From assembly GCF_029338315.1 (NCBI RefSeq), contig NZ_CP119794.1:2728001-2792000 (forward strand): a DNA stretch of 64,000 nucleotides, written 5' to 3'. Source of the DNA: Haloarcula regularis. GTDB lineage: Archaea; Halobacteriota; Halobacteria; Halobacteriales; Haloarculaceae. A program made the translations under genes and the position numbers. The notes beneath the pieces were generated by a model. The model was not told where the DNA came from and did no database searches. It saw only the letters and a program-made list of their open reading frames with translations. This document shows, piece after piece, positions 25,825-34,882 of the stretch (positions are counted from its first letter, which is position 1; each line of letters begins with the position of its first letter).

Positions 25825-26175
25825 CCACTTTTTCACGACCGATCCGCACGTCGTCGGATGTCCTCGCGCCGCGTAGCGGCGCTGCGGGCACAGCGTGGCG
25901 ACTCCTTGGAAACACGTGGGGAACACTGCCGGTCGCTCACTCGGTCACGGCGCTTTCCGCCGTTCGCTTACGAGGTCTCCGTGACCTCGCTGTTCGCGAC
26001 CGGTGAAACGGCTCGCTTCGCTCGCCGCCTGCTCGTTGCAGCGTTTCCGCTACTCGATCATGGCGCCCCCTTCCACTGGTGATCCGTTCCAGCAGCGTGG
26101 TGCATACAGGACGAAGCGTGCATGGAGTCGGTCCTGTGTTTCGGGGGACTACTCGCGGTCGTGTCGTCGCGTTCG
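25825..26175. other. 351-base gap without a recognisable gene
   Basis: Between L10e and the EamA-type transporter. I see no supportable ORF. It contains GC-rich palindromic pieces, including CTCGCTTCGCTC at 26014-26025, the same core seen beside tRNA-Arg, tRNA-Asp and behind engB. A T-run at 25828-25833 just after the L10e stop could be its terminator. Confidence 0.5.
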
Positions 26176-26605
26176 TCACGCGCCCGAGATGAAGTAGACG
26201 GCCAGCACGGCGAAGCAGATGCCGAGCACTTTGCGCGTGGTAAACTCCTCGCCCAAAACGAGAACCCCGATCGCCGAGGAGAAGACGAGAAACATCGCGA
26301 AGATGGGCGTGACCACGCTTACGGGGCCCAGAGACAGCGACTGGTACAACGAGATGATTCCGATCCCCAAAGATGCCCGCCGCGAGCACGTACGCCACTT
26401 TTCGTGACGACAGATACGTGACTATGCCCTGATCCGTGTGCCACAACACACCGAGTGCCATCACGATGAGCAGGGTGTTAGAGATGACGACGGCCACGTT
26501 GCTCGGAATCGCGTCGGGACCGGTCGTCGCTACGCGCATGAGTGGGGAAACGAGCGCGTACGCCCCCATCGCGAGCAGCGCGTAGTGTAGGTATGTCGCG
26601 TCCAT
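26176..26605 (-). CDS. EamA/DMT-superfamily transporter half (one frameshift)
   Basis: About 142 residues. From ATG 26605: MDATYLHYALLAMGAYALVSPLMRVATTGPDAIPSNVAVVISN...KVAYVLAAGI; one extra base in the A run 26369-26371 breaks the frame, which resumes LGIGIISLYQSLSLGPVSVVTPIFAMFLVFSSAIGVLVLGEEFTTRKVLGICFAVLAVYFISGA. That is one EamA repeat of about five helices, as in the short DMT members that dimerise. Substrate unknown. It opens the lower-GC accessory stretch. Confidence 0.75.
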
Positions 26606-26718
26606 ACGCTCGGCTTGCCCGATACAGACAAGTGCTTGACGACCTGCGACCGCGGCGAGGCACCCGTGAGAGCCCCCATCGGTGACACCCGACCGGGCGA
26701 GGGCGATCACGAGTGGCC

Positions 26719-27870
26719 TCAGCCGCGCAGCGCGTCAACGGGACGTTCATTCGCTGCACGCCAGGCCGGATACGCCCCGGCTATGAGGCTCGTCAGAATG
26801 CCGAACGCTGCAGCGCCGAGCAGATACAGGAGCGAATCGGACGTGAACGCGAGAGGGTCGCCGAGAAATATCGCGTTGGCAACCGACGCGACGACGAAGG
26901 CGATCGCCAACCCGACGACTACGCCGATCACTCCCAGGATAACTGCCTCGACGAGGAGAATCCGCACGATGTCGGCTTTCCCGTACCCCGTCGCCCGTAG
27001 CACGCCGATCTCCTCGCGGCGCTTGATGACCGCCATCAGCATCGTATTCGTGATCGAGACGCCAGCGACCAAAAGCGAGATAGACCCCAGTCCCGTCAGA
27101 AACACGTTGATCCCGTTGACGATCGTCTTGAGCAGTCGGACCAGGGACGTGAGTTCGAAGACCAGCAGCCGATCCTCCCGATCGTTGAATCGTTCCCGAA
27201 GGGCATCCGCGGTGGACTCCGCCCGGTCGACGGACCGCGTTCGGACGCGGACCTGGTCGTACTCACGGGCGGGCGCTTGCTCGATCGGGAGATACACGTC
27301 ACTCGATCCGAAACCCTGCGTCGCTGCGAGCACGGCGACGACCCGGTAGGTCGCTCCCGTGTCCTCGTCGAGCGCGAGCGTGAGTCGGCTTTCGGGGCCG
27401 AGTCCGTGTTCTTGGGCGAATTCGTTCGAGACTACGATGCTCCGCCGCCAGTTCTCAGGTATCGCTCCGTCGTTGATGGTGTACAGCGACCGCGGATCGT
27501 CCATGTACGTGATCGACACTGACTCGCGCCTGTCGCCCCGTCTCACCCACTCCGCTTCTCCCCCTCTGGTGGCAACGACGCCTGCCGAACCGACCGTTTC
27601 CTCGATCGCTTTCACGTCCTCACGATCGAAGTGTCCGGGCTCTTTGTCGATCCCTGGGGCGACGAAGACGTCCGTCGCACCCTGCTCTTGGATGGACTGG
27701 AACTGGCTCTGCTTGAACGCTGCCCCGCCTGCCCCGATCGCCCCGATCGCGACTACGCCGATGACGATCGCTGCGGCCGCGAGTGCCGATCGGGCCTTCG
27801 CACGCGAAACGTTCCGCCACGCGATGACGACCACGGGGAATCGGCCAGTCAACCGGTAGAGTCTGCTCAT
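26719..27870 (-). CDS. MacB/FtsX-type ABC exporter permease 2
   Basis: A 383-residue permease. Helix 1 (RSALAAAAIVIGVVAIGAIGAGG) is followed by a periplasmic-type core domain (residues 50-255), then three C-terminal helices with the FtsX signature SLLVAGVSITNTMLMAVIKRREEIGVLRATG and the closing YPAWRAANERPVDALRG. It shares about the same layout as permease 1 upstream but is clearly divergent. With the ATPase it would form a mechanotransmission or export complex that handles substrates outside the membrane. Confidence 0.88.
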   Translation of the reverse strand: MSRLYRLTGRFPVVVIAWRNVSRAKARSALAAAAIVIGVVAIGAIGAGGAAFKQSQFQSIQEQGATDVFVAPGIDKEPGHFDREDVKAIEETVGSAGVVATRGGEAEWVRRGDRRESVSITYMDDPRSLYTINDGAIPENWRRSIVVSNEFAQEHGLGPESRLTLALDEDTGATYRVVAVLAATQGFGSSDVYLPIEQAPAREYDQVRVRTRSVDRAESTADALRERFNDREDRLLVFELTSLVRLLKTIVNGINVFLTGLGSISLLVAGVSITNTMLMAVIKRREEIGVLRATGYGKADIVRILLVEAVILGVIGVVVGLAIAFVVASVANAIFLGDPLAFTSDSLLYLLGAAAFGILTSLIAGAYPAWRAANERPVDALRG

Positions 27871-27943
27871 CCGCGCTCACCTCGCTTGCCGTACAACCTA
27901 TGCAGTGACATCTCGGTCCAGACTGCCGAGACGGCTCTGTCCA

Positions 27944-29122
27944 TCAGTCGAACGCCTCCGCAGGTCGTTTGTTCGCGGCCTTCCAGGCTGGATAGACGCC
28001 GGCGACGAGCGCGGTCGTAATTCCAAAGAGGCAACCGATACCGACGTACTGCAGCCCGGCCCGGGTGAACGCGAGTGGGTCGCCGACGAGGAACACGTTG
28101 ATCACCGCGCCGATACCGAGCGCGATCGGTACGCCAATCACGCCCCCGATGATGCCGAGTATCGTCGCTTCGGCGACGAGCATGCGAACCACGGCGCCTC
28201 TGGTGTACCCCACCGCACGCAGGACACCGATCTCCCCCTCACGTTCGATGACGGACATCAGCAGCGTATTGGCGATCGTGACGCCCGCGACGAGCAGCGA
28301 GATTGCGCCCACGCCGATGAGGAACTGGTTGACCGTCTCGAACGATTGCTCGAACTGCTCGCGCTGTTGCTGGACCTGTTGGACGGAGACGGTTCGTCTG
28401 CGCGAATTGAACTCAGTCTCGATAGCGGTAGCTGCCCCGGCGACCGAGCCCGCCGACGGGTCGACTCTCACGATCACTTCGTCGTACGTCGCGTCGTCGA
28501 ACCTCGAGACGGGAACGAAGACCGACTGATCGGCCGAAAGCGGGTCAGCAAACCCCTGTGGTCGCAGGACCGCTGCGACCGGGAATGTCCCCTCGAGTTC
28601 GTCCTCGACGACGACCGTAATCTGATCGCCGGGCTCGATGTCGTTGTCGGCAGCGATCCGCGAACCGACGATGACGCTGCGCCGCCAGTTTTCCGGGACC
28701 GATCCGTTGGCAGTCTCGTAGAACGTACCGGGGTCCTCGATACCTTTGACCTGCGCGGTGACGACGGTCTCTCCGGCCGGGGTGCGGACGAGCGAGCCGA
28801 ACGGCTGGACGACGGGAATGACCGTCGCACCCGCTGCCGCCCGGCGCATCCGGGCGACTTCCGCATCGGAGAAGTTACGGTTGGGGTCCTCGGCCTCTGG
28901 ATACACGACGGGATGGACGGTCGCCGTACCCCCGAACCCCTCGTACGCCGCCACCTGGTTTTGTTTGAAGGCTTCGCCACCGGTGCCGATAGCTCCGACG
29001 GCCACGACCCCGATGACGACAGCGACGACAGCCAGTGTCGACCGTGCGGTCGCCCGGGAGACGTTCCGACGCGCCAGCAAGACGGTCGGTACGAGGGCAG
29101 CGATGCGCCTGCGCCTGCTCAT
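27944..29122 (-). CDS. MacB/FtsX-type ABC exporter permease 1
   Basis: A 392-residue permease. RARRNVSRATAR-like N-terminus, helix 1 LAVVAVVIGVVAVGAIGTGG, an extracytoplasmic MacB core domain, then SLLVAGVTIANTLLMSVIEREGEIGVLRAVGYT and final YPAWKAANKRPAEAFD. I choose ATG 29122 (MSRRRRIAALV), which aligns with permease 2; ATG 29170 would overlap the ATPase gene by 26 bases and add residues without counterpart. Two permeases allow a heterodimeric transporter with a shared ATPase. Confidence 0.85.
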   Translation of the reverse strand: MSRRRRIAALVPTVLLARRNVSRATARSTLAVVAVVIGVVAVGAIGTGGEAFKQNQVAAYEGFGGTATVHPVVYPEAEDPNRNFSDAEVARMRRAAAGATVIPVVQPFGSLVRTPAGETVVTAQVKGIEDPGTFYETANGSVPENWRRSVIVGSRIAADNDIEPGDQITVVVEDELEGTFPVAAVLRPQGFADPLSADQSVFVPVSRFDDATYDEVIVRVDPSAGSVAGAATAIETEFNSRRRTVSVQQVQQQREQFEQSFETVNQFLIGVGAISLLVAGVTIANTLLMSVIEREGEIGVLRAVGYTRGAVVRMLVAEATILGIIGGVIGVPIALGIGAVINVFLVGDPLAFTRAGLQYVGIGCLFGITTALVAGVYPAWKAANKRPAEAFD

Positions 29123-29144
29123 CGACGAGCGGTCTCGATCGTCA

Positions 29145-29912
29145 CTATTCCCGGTCACGATGCCCTCCATCGGCGCGTGTGGCCGTGTCTGGCGCCCGAA
29201 GGGTGCCGTCGACTAGATTGACCACTCGGTCGGCGGCCTCCGCGACGTACTCGTCGTGAGTGACCATCACGACGGCAACTCCCTCTTCAGCTCGGAGCTC
29301 CTCGAACAGATCGAGGATCTGATCGCCGGTGTCGCGGTCGAGATTCCCCGTCGGTTCGTCGGCGAGCACGAGCTCTGGGTCGTTGATCAGCGAGCGAGCG
29401 ATCGCGACCCGCTGTTTCTGTCCGCCCGAGAGTTCGTCTGGTGCGTGATCTAACCGGTCGCTGAGCCCGACTCGTTCCAGGAGCTCCGTCGCTCGATCAC
29501 GCGTCTTCTTGGGAGTCCGGTCGAGCATCCGGGGCATCTCGACGTTCTCGAGCGCCGTCAGCGTGGGAATGAGGTAATAGCTCTGAAAGACGAACCCGAT
29601 CGTCTGTTTTCGCTCGCGGTTGCGTTCGCTGTCCGAGAGCGTCGCGACGTCCTGTTTCCTGAGACGGATCTCACCCGACGTGGGGACGTCCAGGAGACCC
29701 AGCAGGTTCAGGAGCGTCGACTTGCCGCTGCCGGAGGGGCCGACGATGGCGACCGAGTCGGCCTCATCGATCCGGAAGTCGATCCGCTTTAGCGCGCGGA
29801 TCGTCTGTCCACCGGTCTGGTACTCCTTGACGACGTTCGTTCCACTGATGAGCGGCGTCCCCGTGGTGGCTTCGTTGCCGTCGCCGTCTCCCGGTCGGTC
29901 GTCGACAGGCAC
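29145..29912 (-). CDS. MacB/LolD-type ABC transporter ATPase
   Basis: A 255-residue ATPase with Walker [11 protein letters not shown]-loop [21 protein letters not shown], signature LSGGQKQR, Walker [13 protein letters not shown] and switch His in MVTHDE. The SYYLIPTLT and TGNLD sequence is typical of the MacB/LolD/FtsE branch. It lies between the CARDB-type protein (six-base spacer) and permease 1, so the four genes form one operon read on the minus strand. Confidence 0.92.
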   Translation of the reverse strand: MPVDDRPGDGDGNEATTGTPLISGTNVVKEYQTGGQTIRALKRIDFRIDEADSVAIVGPSGSGKSTLLNLLGLLDVPTSGEIRLRKQDVATLSDSERNRERKQTIGFVFQSYYLIPTLTALENVEMPRMLDRTPKKTRDRATELLERVGLSDRLDHAPDELSGGQKQRVAIARSLINDPELVLADEPTGNLDRDTGDQILDLFEELRAEEGVAVVMVTHDEYVAEAADRVVNLVDGTLRAPDTATRADGGHRDRE

Positions 29913-29918
29913 GATCGA

Positions 29919-31407
29919 TCACCGCCACACGCGGTACCCGACCGCGCCCAGAGCGAGCACGATGACGAGTCCGACGACGGGCAGTACCGGGAAGCCGCCC
30001 CCGCTGGACGTTCGGGTGACGACCTCGCGCTCGACGGGGACCTCGGTAACCGCACTTTGTTCGACGCCGTCGACGACGTACTGTACCTCGACCGGGACCG
30101 AGGAGACGTTCCCATCGACGTTCGCTTGGAGGGTGAAGGAGGCGAAGTCGCTCGCCGCTATTTCGCCGATGAAGTACTCGGCGCCACCGACTCGCTGTCC
30201 ATCACCGACCGAAACGACGACGGCCTCCGCTTCCGTCGATCCGACGTTCCCGGCCGTTGCCGAGATCTCGATCCGCCCGCCTCTCTGGACCGCATCCAGA
30301 TCCGTCAGGGTCACTTCGGCGGGGTTCGGTGGAGCGGTAAACGAGGCCTGGATCGTCTGTGTCGTCCGGCGCCGCACTCCGTCCTGGGTGTATTCGAGCG
30401 TCACGTTTACCGGGAGTGTACCGGTCTCTTCGGCGGTCGCGGGGAACGTGAACGTGGCCGTCTCGCCGGCCGACAAGTTGGCACGGACGCGCCGAGTGAC
30501 GTCGAACGCCGCCGACGGTGAGGATGCACTGACCCGCAGCTGTCGGACTTCCTCGTCGAGACCGTTCGAAACGGTGACGTTTACCGGTCTGGTTGCACCC
30601 GGGACTGCGTCACGGACCGAGAGCTCGACCTGGGGGCGGTCACCGGACGCGGAGAGCCGGTCGGTTCCGACGCGTATCTGCTTCGTGGCAGTTCTGGTTT
30701 GCCCACCGTCCGTGGTGTACTGGAGCGTTGCCCGTACCGTGCTCGGAGCGTCTTCGAGGAAGGTCGCGGTGTAGGTGAACGACCGTTTCGAACCGGACTC
30801 GAGGACCGCCGCGATACGCTCGGGGTTCTCGACGGCGACGTTCGAGCCGTTTACGAGGAGGTGGACGTCGCGGATCTCGTTCGTCTCGCCGTTGGTCACG
30901 TTGACCGATACCTCTGTCTCGCCACCGACCTTCGGATTCTGTGCCCGCACGTTCAGTCCGGGACCATCGCCGCCGACGACGACGGTCAGGGGGTACTCGC
31001 GCCGGACGTAGTCGCCGTCGGGCATCCGTCCGGTAGCGTACACGCGGAGGTTCTTCACGCCGGGATCGTCGAACGAGAGCGTCAGTGGGACCGTCAAACT
31101 CCGACCGCCACTCACGGTTCCGATGTTCTCCGCTCGCGCTCTGTCGTTGGCATTACCCGCCGGTCGGACGTATACGTCGGTTATCTTCACCGCTTTCGAC
31201 TCGTTCATCGAGCTTCGAACAGTCGTCCTGACCTCTACCAGCTGGCCGGGCCGGCTGTTCGGTCGAAAGTGTCACGTTAGTGATGGCGATGTTGGATTCG
31301 GCCGACACTGTCCCCACAGCGATTGGGGCGACTGTGACGAGGAGCAACGTGAGGACGACCACGGACCAGATCGATGCTGAAGATCGCGTTCGCACCGACC
31401 CGATCAT
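29919..31407 (-). CDS. Exported CARDB/NPCBM-like adhesion protein with C-terminal anchor (one frameshift)
   Basis: About 495 residues with one extra base removed near 31247-31252. The N-terminus (MIGSVRTRSSASIWSVVVLTLLL...VSAES) is a Sec signal; the mature part is repeated Ig-like CARDB domains (PVNVTVSNGLDEEVRQLRVSA, GRIEISATAGNVGSTEAEAVVVSV) of about 100 residues each; a single C-terminal helix VLPVVGLVIVLALGAV with YRVWR anchors it. It is the first gene of the exporter operon, so it may act as the external adaptor for the FtsX permeases. Without the repair a false start at 31208 is predicted. Confidence 0.8.
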
Positions 31408-31503
31408 CTGTGCGATGCTCGTGGAGGGGCTTGATTGGGGACCATCCCGTGCCCGGTTTTCTCCAATAGATATTAATTCTGGTGATATGTAACAATCGCG
31501 GCT

Positions 31504-31540
31504 GCTCCGCCCGTGTAGCCGTACATTCTACAGGCGGAGC
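31504..31540. repeat. Left-end hairpin of the TnpB element
   Basis: GCTCCGCC-C-GTGTAG pairs with CTACA-G-GCGGAGC around a nine-base loop, a nearly perfect 14-pair stem. Subterminal hairpins are the recognition sites of IS200/IS605-family transposition, so this most likely marks the left end. Confidence 0.65.
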
Positions 31541-31549
31541 AGGCCGAGT

Positions 31550-31569
31550 GCCTCGGGGCTTGACCCCGA
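31550..31569. repeat. 20-base direct repeat, left copy
   Basis: GCCTCGGGGCTTGACCCCGA, containing a CGGGG/CCCCG stem, is identical to 32947-32966 on the right side of tnpB. Both copies have the same orientation. Confidence 0.85.
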
Positions 31570-31652
31570 TGGTGAAGGCCGTACGCTCGGGTGAGTGCTC
31601 CACTTTCACCGTGGATGGCTGACATTCAAGCACGGCACACTACTATTCTGGG

Positions 31653-32936
31653 ATGAGGCAGATGACCGACGCACAGACTCTCGTGAAGACGCTGGATTTC
31701 CAGCTGAATATCCAGAGTGACAACGAGAGTTTGCTGTACGACGCCACGCTCGAATCGCGGTGGGCGTACAACGAAACTATCCGTCTCGCCAAGCAGGGCG
31801 TGGACTGGGATGAAATCCCCGACCGCGTGGCCAACAACGCCGGACTCGTAAAAAACACCACACAGCGAGTCGTTGCGAAAGCACTCGGCGCAATGGAAAA
31901 CTACCACGAGTACGACGACTTCGGCCTGCCGAGTCACACCAAAGACGGCGCGTACCCGCTCCGAGCCAACTACGAAGAAGGCTACAACCTCACGCTCCGA
32001 GACGATGGAACCGTGGGGTTCCGTATCAGTGCCAAGCCGTATAAACACGTCAAAGGCGTGCTGAAGGGTGACGATACCCATCTCGATATTCTGCGAGCGG
32101 CACTCGCTGGTGACGAGTGGACCATCGGGACAGCCGAAGCCCTGTTCAACGACGGAACGCCCGAGTTGCACGTCAATGTCACGAACACCGAGCGTACCGT
32201 CCGAGAGAAACAGGACTCTCGGACAGTCATCGGCGTGGACGTGAACGAAGACAACGTGGCACTGTCGGCACTGTCAGCAGAGGGCGTCGAGGATACGCTG
32301 ATCATCGATTTCCCCGAAATCAAGTTCGAGAGACACCGTTACTTCACGATGCGAAAGCGGGTGCAGAACGCCGAGAAACCGAGTATGCACGATACGCTCG
32401 ACGGTCGGGAAGAACGGTTCGTCCGTGACCGACTCCACAAGGTGAGCCGTCACATCGTGGAGTGGAGCCAGCAGTTCGAGAAACCGTGCATCGTCTTTGA
32501 AGACCTCAAAGAGATGCGCGACAGTATCGACTACGGCACGCGGATGAACCGACGCTTGCACCACCTTCCGTTCCGTGCGCTCCAATACTACACGTCGTAC
32601 AAAGCCGCCTTCGAGGGCGTGCCAACGGCGTGGACTGACCCTGAATACACGAGTCAGCAGTGTCCGATGTGTGGACACACGGAGCGGGCGAACCGTAACA
32701 AGCGATTCAAGTGTCGGTCGTGTTCCCACCAAGACCACAGCGACCGTGGTGCAAGCGTCAATATCGCCGTGAAAGGCATCAAGAAGCATCAGGACTGGAA
32801 TGTGCCTGCTCTCAACAGCCTTCCCCAAGTTCGGAAGGTGCGACGGCAGGCATCGGGGGCTGTGGACGCCTCGACCGTGACCTCGGATACTGCTATAGGG
32901 CATCATCCCAATGGTATTCGAGGTGTGTCCGACTAA
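31653..32936 (+). CDS. tnpB: TnpB, RNA-guided endonuclease of an IS200/IS605 (IS1341-type) element
   Basis: A 427-residue TnpB. The RuvC-like catalytic residues are in place: Asp196 (IGVDVNEDN), Glu283 (VFEDL) and Asp364 (DRGASVNIA); the zinc ribbon has Cys337, 340, 354 and 357. The N-terminal TLDFQL...ATLESRWAYNETIRLA is the usual wedge/REC start. No TnpA (Y1 transposase) is in the window, so the element is TnpB-only and would need a partner in trans to move. TnpB cuts DNA guided by an omega-RNA that normally comes from the element's right end, here beyond 32850. Confidence 0.9.
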   Translation: MRQMTDAQTLVKTLDFQLNIQSDNESLLYDATLESRWAYNETIRLAKQGVDWDEIPDRVANNAGLVKNTTQRVVAKALGAMENYHEYDDFGLPSHTKDGAYPLRANYEEGYNLTLRDDGTVGFRISAKPYKHVKGVLKGDDTHLDILRAALAGDEWTIGTAEALFNDGTPELHVNVTNTERTVREKQDSRTVIGVDVNEDNVALSALSAEGVEDTLIIDFPEIKFERHRYFTMRKRVQNAEKPSMHDTLDGREERFVRDRLHKVSRHIVEWSQQFEKPCIVFEDLKEMRDSIDYGTRMNRRLHHLPFRALQYYTSYKAAFEGVPTAWTDPEYTSQQCPMCGHTERANRNKRFKCRSCSHQDHSDRGASVNIAVKGIKKHQDWNVPALNSLPQVRKVRRQASGAVDASTVTSDTAIGHHPNGIRGVSD

Positions 32937-32975
32937 TCCACGGGAAGCCTCGGGGCTTGACCCCGAAGCAGTTCA
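32840..32975 (+). ncRNA. Predicted omega-RNA (guide scaffold) overlapping the tnpB 3' end
   Basis: By analogy with TnpB elements, the scaffold covers the 3' end of tnpB and the right-end hairpin, with the guide formed by the flanking chromosomal bases after the element. The hairpin CGGGG-CTTGA-CCCCG at 32951-32965 would be the last scaffold stem. Start and end are estimates; haloarchaeal tnpB loci are known to give such sense-overlapping transcripts. Confidence 0.4.
32947..32966. repeat. 20-base direct repeat, right copy with end hairpin
   Basis: Identical to 31550-31569. It begins 11 bases after the tnpB stop and holds the CGGGG/CCCCG stem. The right end of the element is probably within the next 10-15 bases. 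Confidence 0.85.
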
Positions 32976-33128
32976 CTGGTTCTCGTTGGGTTCTTGGGTG
33001 GCCTCGGCTACTTTCTCCTCCGGATTCGCTCGGGCGGCAGTGTGAGCGAACGGCTGGACCGAATCGAGCGGAACGTCGGTCGGTTGGAGGTTCAGATCGC
33101 GCGACTCCAGGACGACGAACCGGAGTGA
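32975..33128 (+). pseudogene. 5'-truncated small membrane/coiled-coil gene next to the TnpB element
   Basis: The frame reads LVLVGFLGGLGYFLLRIRSGGSVSERLDRIERNVGRLEVQIARLQDDEPE and then TGA at 33126. That is one transmembrane helix with a helical Arg/Glu coiled coil, a common haloarchaeal small-protein layout. No start exists: the frame meets a stop inside the element's right-end hairpin. The 5' part is not found on the element's left flank, so insertion seems to have been followed by, or accompanied by, loss of sequence. Confidence 0.6.
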
Positions 33129-33511
33129 GTGGCCTGCACGATGCGCCCTCAGGAAAGGTGTGATAACGCGTAACGTACCGATGTCGCGTTGTTGGCTTCT
33201 GGTGGGGTCGCCTCGAGTACAAACCCGCCGCGTCTCTCAGTAACACACCGACCTTCCGGCTGCCAATTGTAGCTCTCTGTACATACCTGTCACACACAAC
33301 GGGGTTCTCTGACGCCGTGTGAGATACACAGCGCGTATCACCCATCGGTGCCTATCCATAACAGTGACTAGGGAACTGACCCACCTGTACTGCTGTGAGC
33401 GCTTTCTCGTCCCACTGCAAAGGGGCATCGAGCCGGTCGAACGATAGAGTTCAGCTATCGCATGGACCGTAGAGACATCTATACTTCAGTGCGATTCGAA
33501 CTGACACCAAC
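33129..33511. other. 383-base gap without a recognisable gene
   Basis: Lower-GC non-coding sequence between the truncated gene and the 82-residue membrane protein. No ORF on either strand has convincing composition. A/T-rich text at 33478-33485 (ATCTATAC) lies about 30 bases upstream of the next start and may be its promoter. Confidence 0.45.
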
Positions 33512-33760
33512 ATGAGTTTGTTTTCAGCGATTGTGGTATTCGTCGTTGGATTGTTCTCCGGTGTCATTATCAGAGCGATTGCCGGACTCGCGGCCCTCAT
33601 CGCGCTCGTTTTGGTGATCTTCGGCATCGCCGCGCCGGATATCGGACTTGTCGATTACGTGATTCAGAACTTTTACCAAGGGAACGAGCTGCTGTTCCTC
33701 GCTGGCTTGTTGTTCGGCATCGACGCCCACCATGCAGGAAAAGGCAGTGGCGACAGCTAA
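33512..33760 (+). CDS. Small two-helix membrane protein
   Basis: An 82-residue protein with helices at about residues 5-45 (possibly two closely spaced) and 62-75, ending in GIDAHHAGKGSGDS. The first ATG after a TATA-like ATCTATAC is used. No family recognised. The 250 bases behind it (33761-34010) contain no gene. Confidence 0.55.
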   Translation: MSLFSAIVVFVVGLFSGVIIRAIAGLAALIALVLVIFGIAAPDIGLVDYVIQNFYQGNELLFLAGLLFGIDAHHAGKGSGDS

Positions 33761-34010
33761 ACACGGCAGGGTGCTGACTATCTCCTCTGTATCTTGCACG
33801 GCGGTACTGACAGGCCTAGCAGATTGTCGAGGCCGTGCTGCATACGGTACGCAAGCCGGTCAGCAGCCCTCCGCCCACAGTCAAGACGGAGAATCAGTCG
33901 ATACGGGGGACTACTCTTCCAGCGTCGCCGTCGTTTCGGACCGCTGAATTATCAACGGGAACTGAGGCGTTCCTATCGGTTACACCGTAGCTCTTGGCCC
34001 GATACTGGTG

Positions 34011-34445
34011 TTAATCTGAAAGAAACTCCAGTGTGTTTTCGTCTGTTTTATTATCGTAGTACTTTTTCAGAGCCGTCCGGAACGGAGTCGGATCATCTGC
34101 GACAGCATCGAATAACGTCATCGACGAACGGAACTTCATGTCGTCGGGTGAGCGAAATATCTCGTTCGCTGTGCGTCCTTCGATTCCGTTCGTTATCTCC
34201 GTACATTCTCGCAACCGTTGCCCTAATACAGGATGGGCCAGATACGCTTCCGCCTCTTCTCGTGACGATATCGCATACTTCCGGGCCCTCGGACTCTTGC
34301 CGAGTCCCTCGACCTGCGGGAAGATGAACCACATCCAATGATTCTGTTTGCGGCCTGATCGCAGTTCTCGTTTCACCTGCTCTATCACAGGGTCCTGTGC
34401 GTCAACGAATCGTTGTAAATTATGAGGATCATCGGAGCTGGTCAT
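34011..34445 (-). CDS. DUF1810-family protein
   Basis: A 144-residue soluble protein. The signature HNLQRFVDAQDPVIEQVKRELRSGRKQNHWMWFIFPQVEGLGKSP...YAISSREEAEAYLAHPVLGQRLREC...IFRSPDDMKFRSSMTLF is that of DUF1810, a family of unknown function spread across bacteria and few archaea. I start at 34445 because homologues begin a few residues before the HNLQRF segment; ATG 34514 adds 23 unconserved residues. Codon use is less GC-biased than in core genes, which fits acquisition by transfer. Confidence 0.85.
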   Translation of the reverse strand: MTSSDDPHNLQRFVDAQDPVIEQVKRELRSGRKQNHWMWFIFPQVEGLGKSPRARKYAISSREEAEAYLAHPVLGQRLRECTEITNGIEGRTANEIFRSPDDMKFRSSMTLFDAVADDPTPFRTALKKYYDNKTDENTLEFLSD

Positions 34446-34552
34446 TATCACGACTTGGCGGCGCAGTAAGGATATATTCTTTGACGTGAGTAAGTCGGAT
34501 TTCGTGTAACTCACTAGGAAAGGATTACTTCACGCTCGGTAGAAGCGACTGC

Positions 34553-34726
34553 ATGGAAAGCCGACGTACCCTCTACATCGCTGCGTCTGTTGGTGCGTCG
34601 CTCTCGTACATATTCAACGTTCTCGCGTTCACTGGGACCTTCGATGTCTTCCGTTGGTTCGTGTTCGCCGTCGTCTTCCTCGGATTTACCTACGGCTTCG
34701 AGAAGCTCGTTGACTGGCAGACTTGA
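34553..34726 (+). CDS. Small two-helix membrane protein (57 residues)
   Basis: ATG 34553 to TGA 34726 gives MESRRTLYIAASVGASLSYIFNVLAFTG and FDVFRWFVFAVVFLGFTYGFEKLVDWQT, two hydrophobic helices joined by a short loop. The composition is convincing for a real protein. No known function. It is divergently arranged with the DUF1810 gene, sharing a 107-base promoter region. Confidence 0.55.
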   Translation: MESRRTLYIAASVGASLSYIFNVLAFTGTFDVFRWFVFAVVFLGFTYGFEKLVDWQT

Positions 34727-34882
34727 TAGTGGTACCTCGCTTGGCCCCAGTCGCAGTCCCGTGTGACTGCTCTCTCGACAGCCACGACGCAGGAGGTGTC
34801 GGATCGCGAAAATTTCGACCGAGCTCTCCGATCCCGACACCCTGAGACAGGTCTTTGTACCGACCGCCCCAACCGACGGGCG

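Larger units (their letters stand above)
31408..31652. other. Intergenic region and left end of the TnpB element
   Basis: It holds the promoter region of the exporter operon (minus strand, A/T-rich 31450-31490) and the left end of the TnpB element, with the long hairpin at 31504-31540 and the 20-base repeat at 31550-31569. The exact left boundary cannot be fixed without an empty site. Confidence 0.5.
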
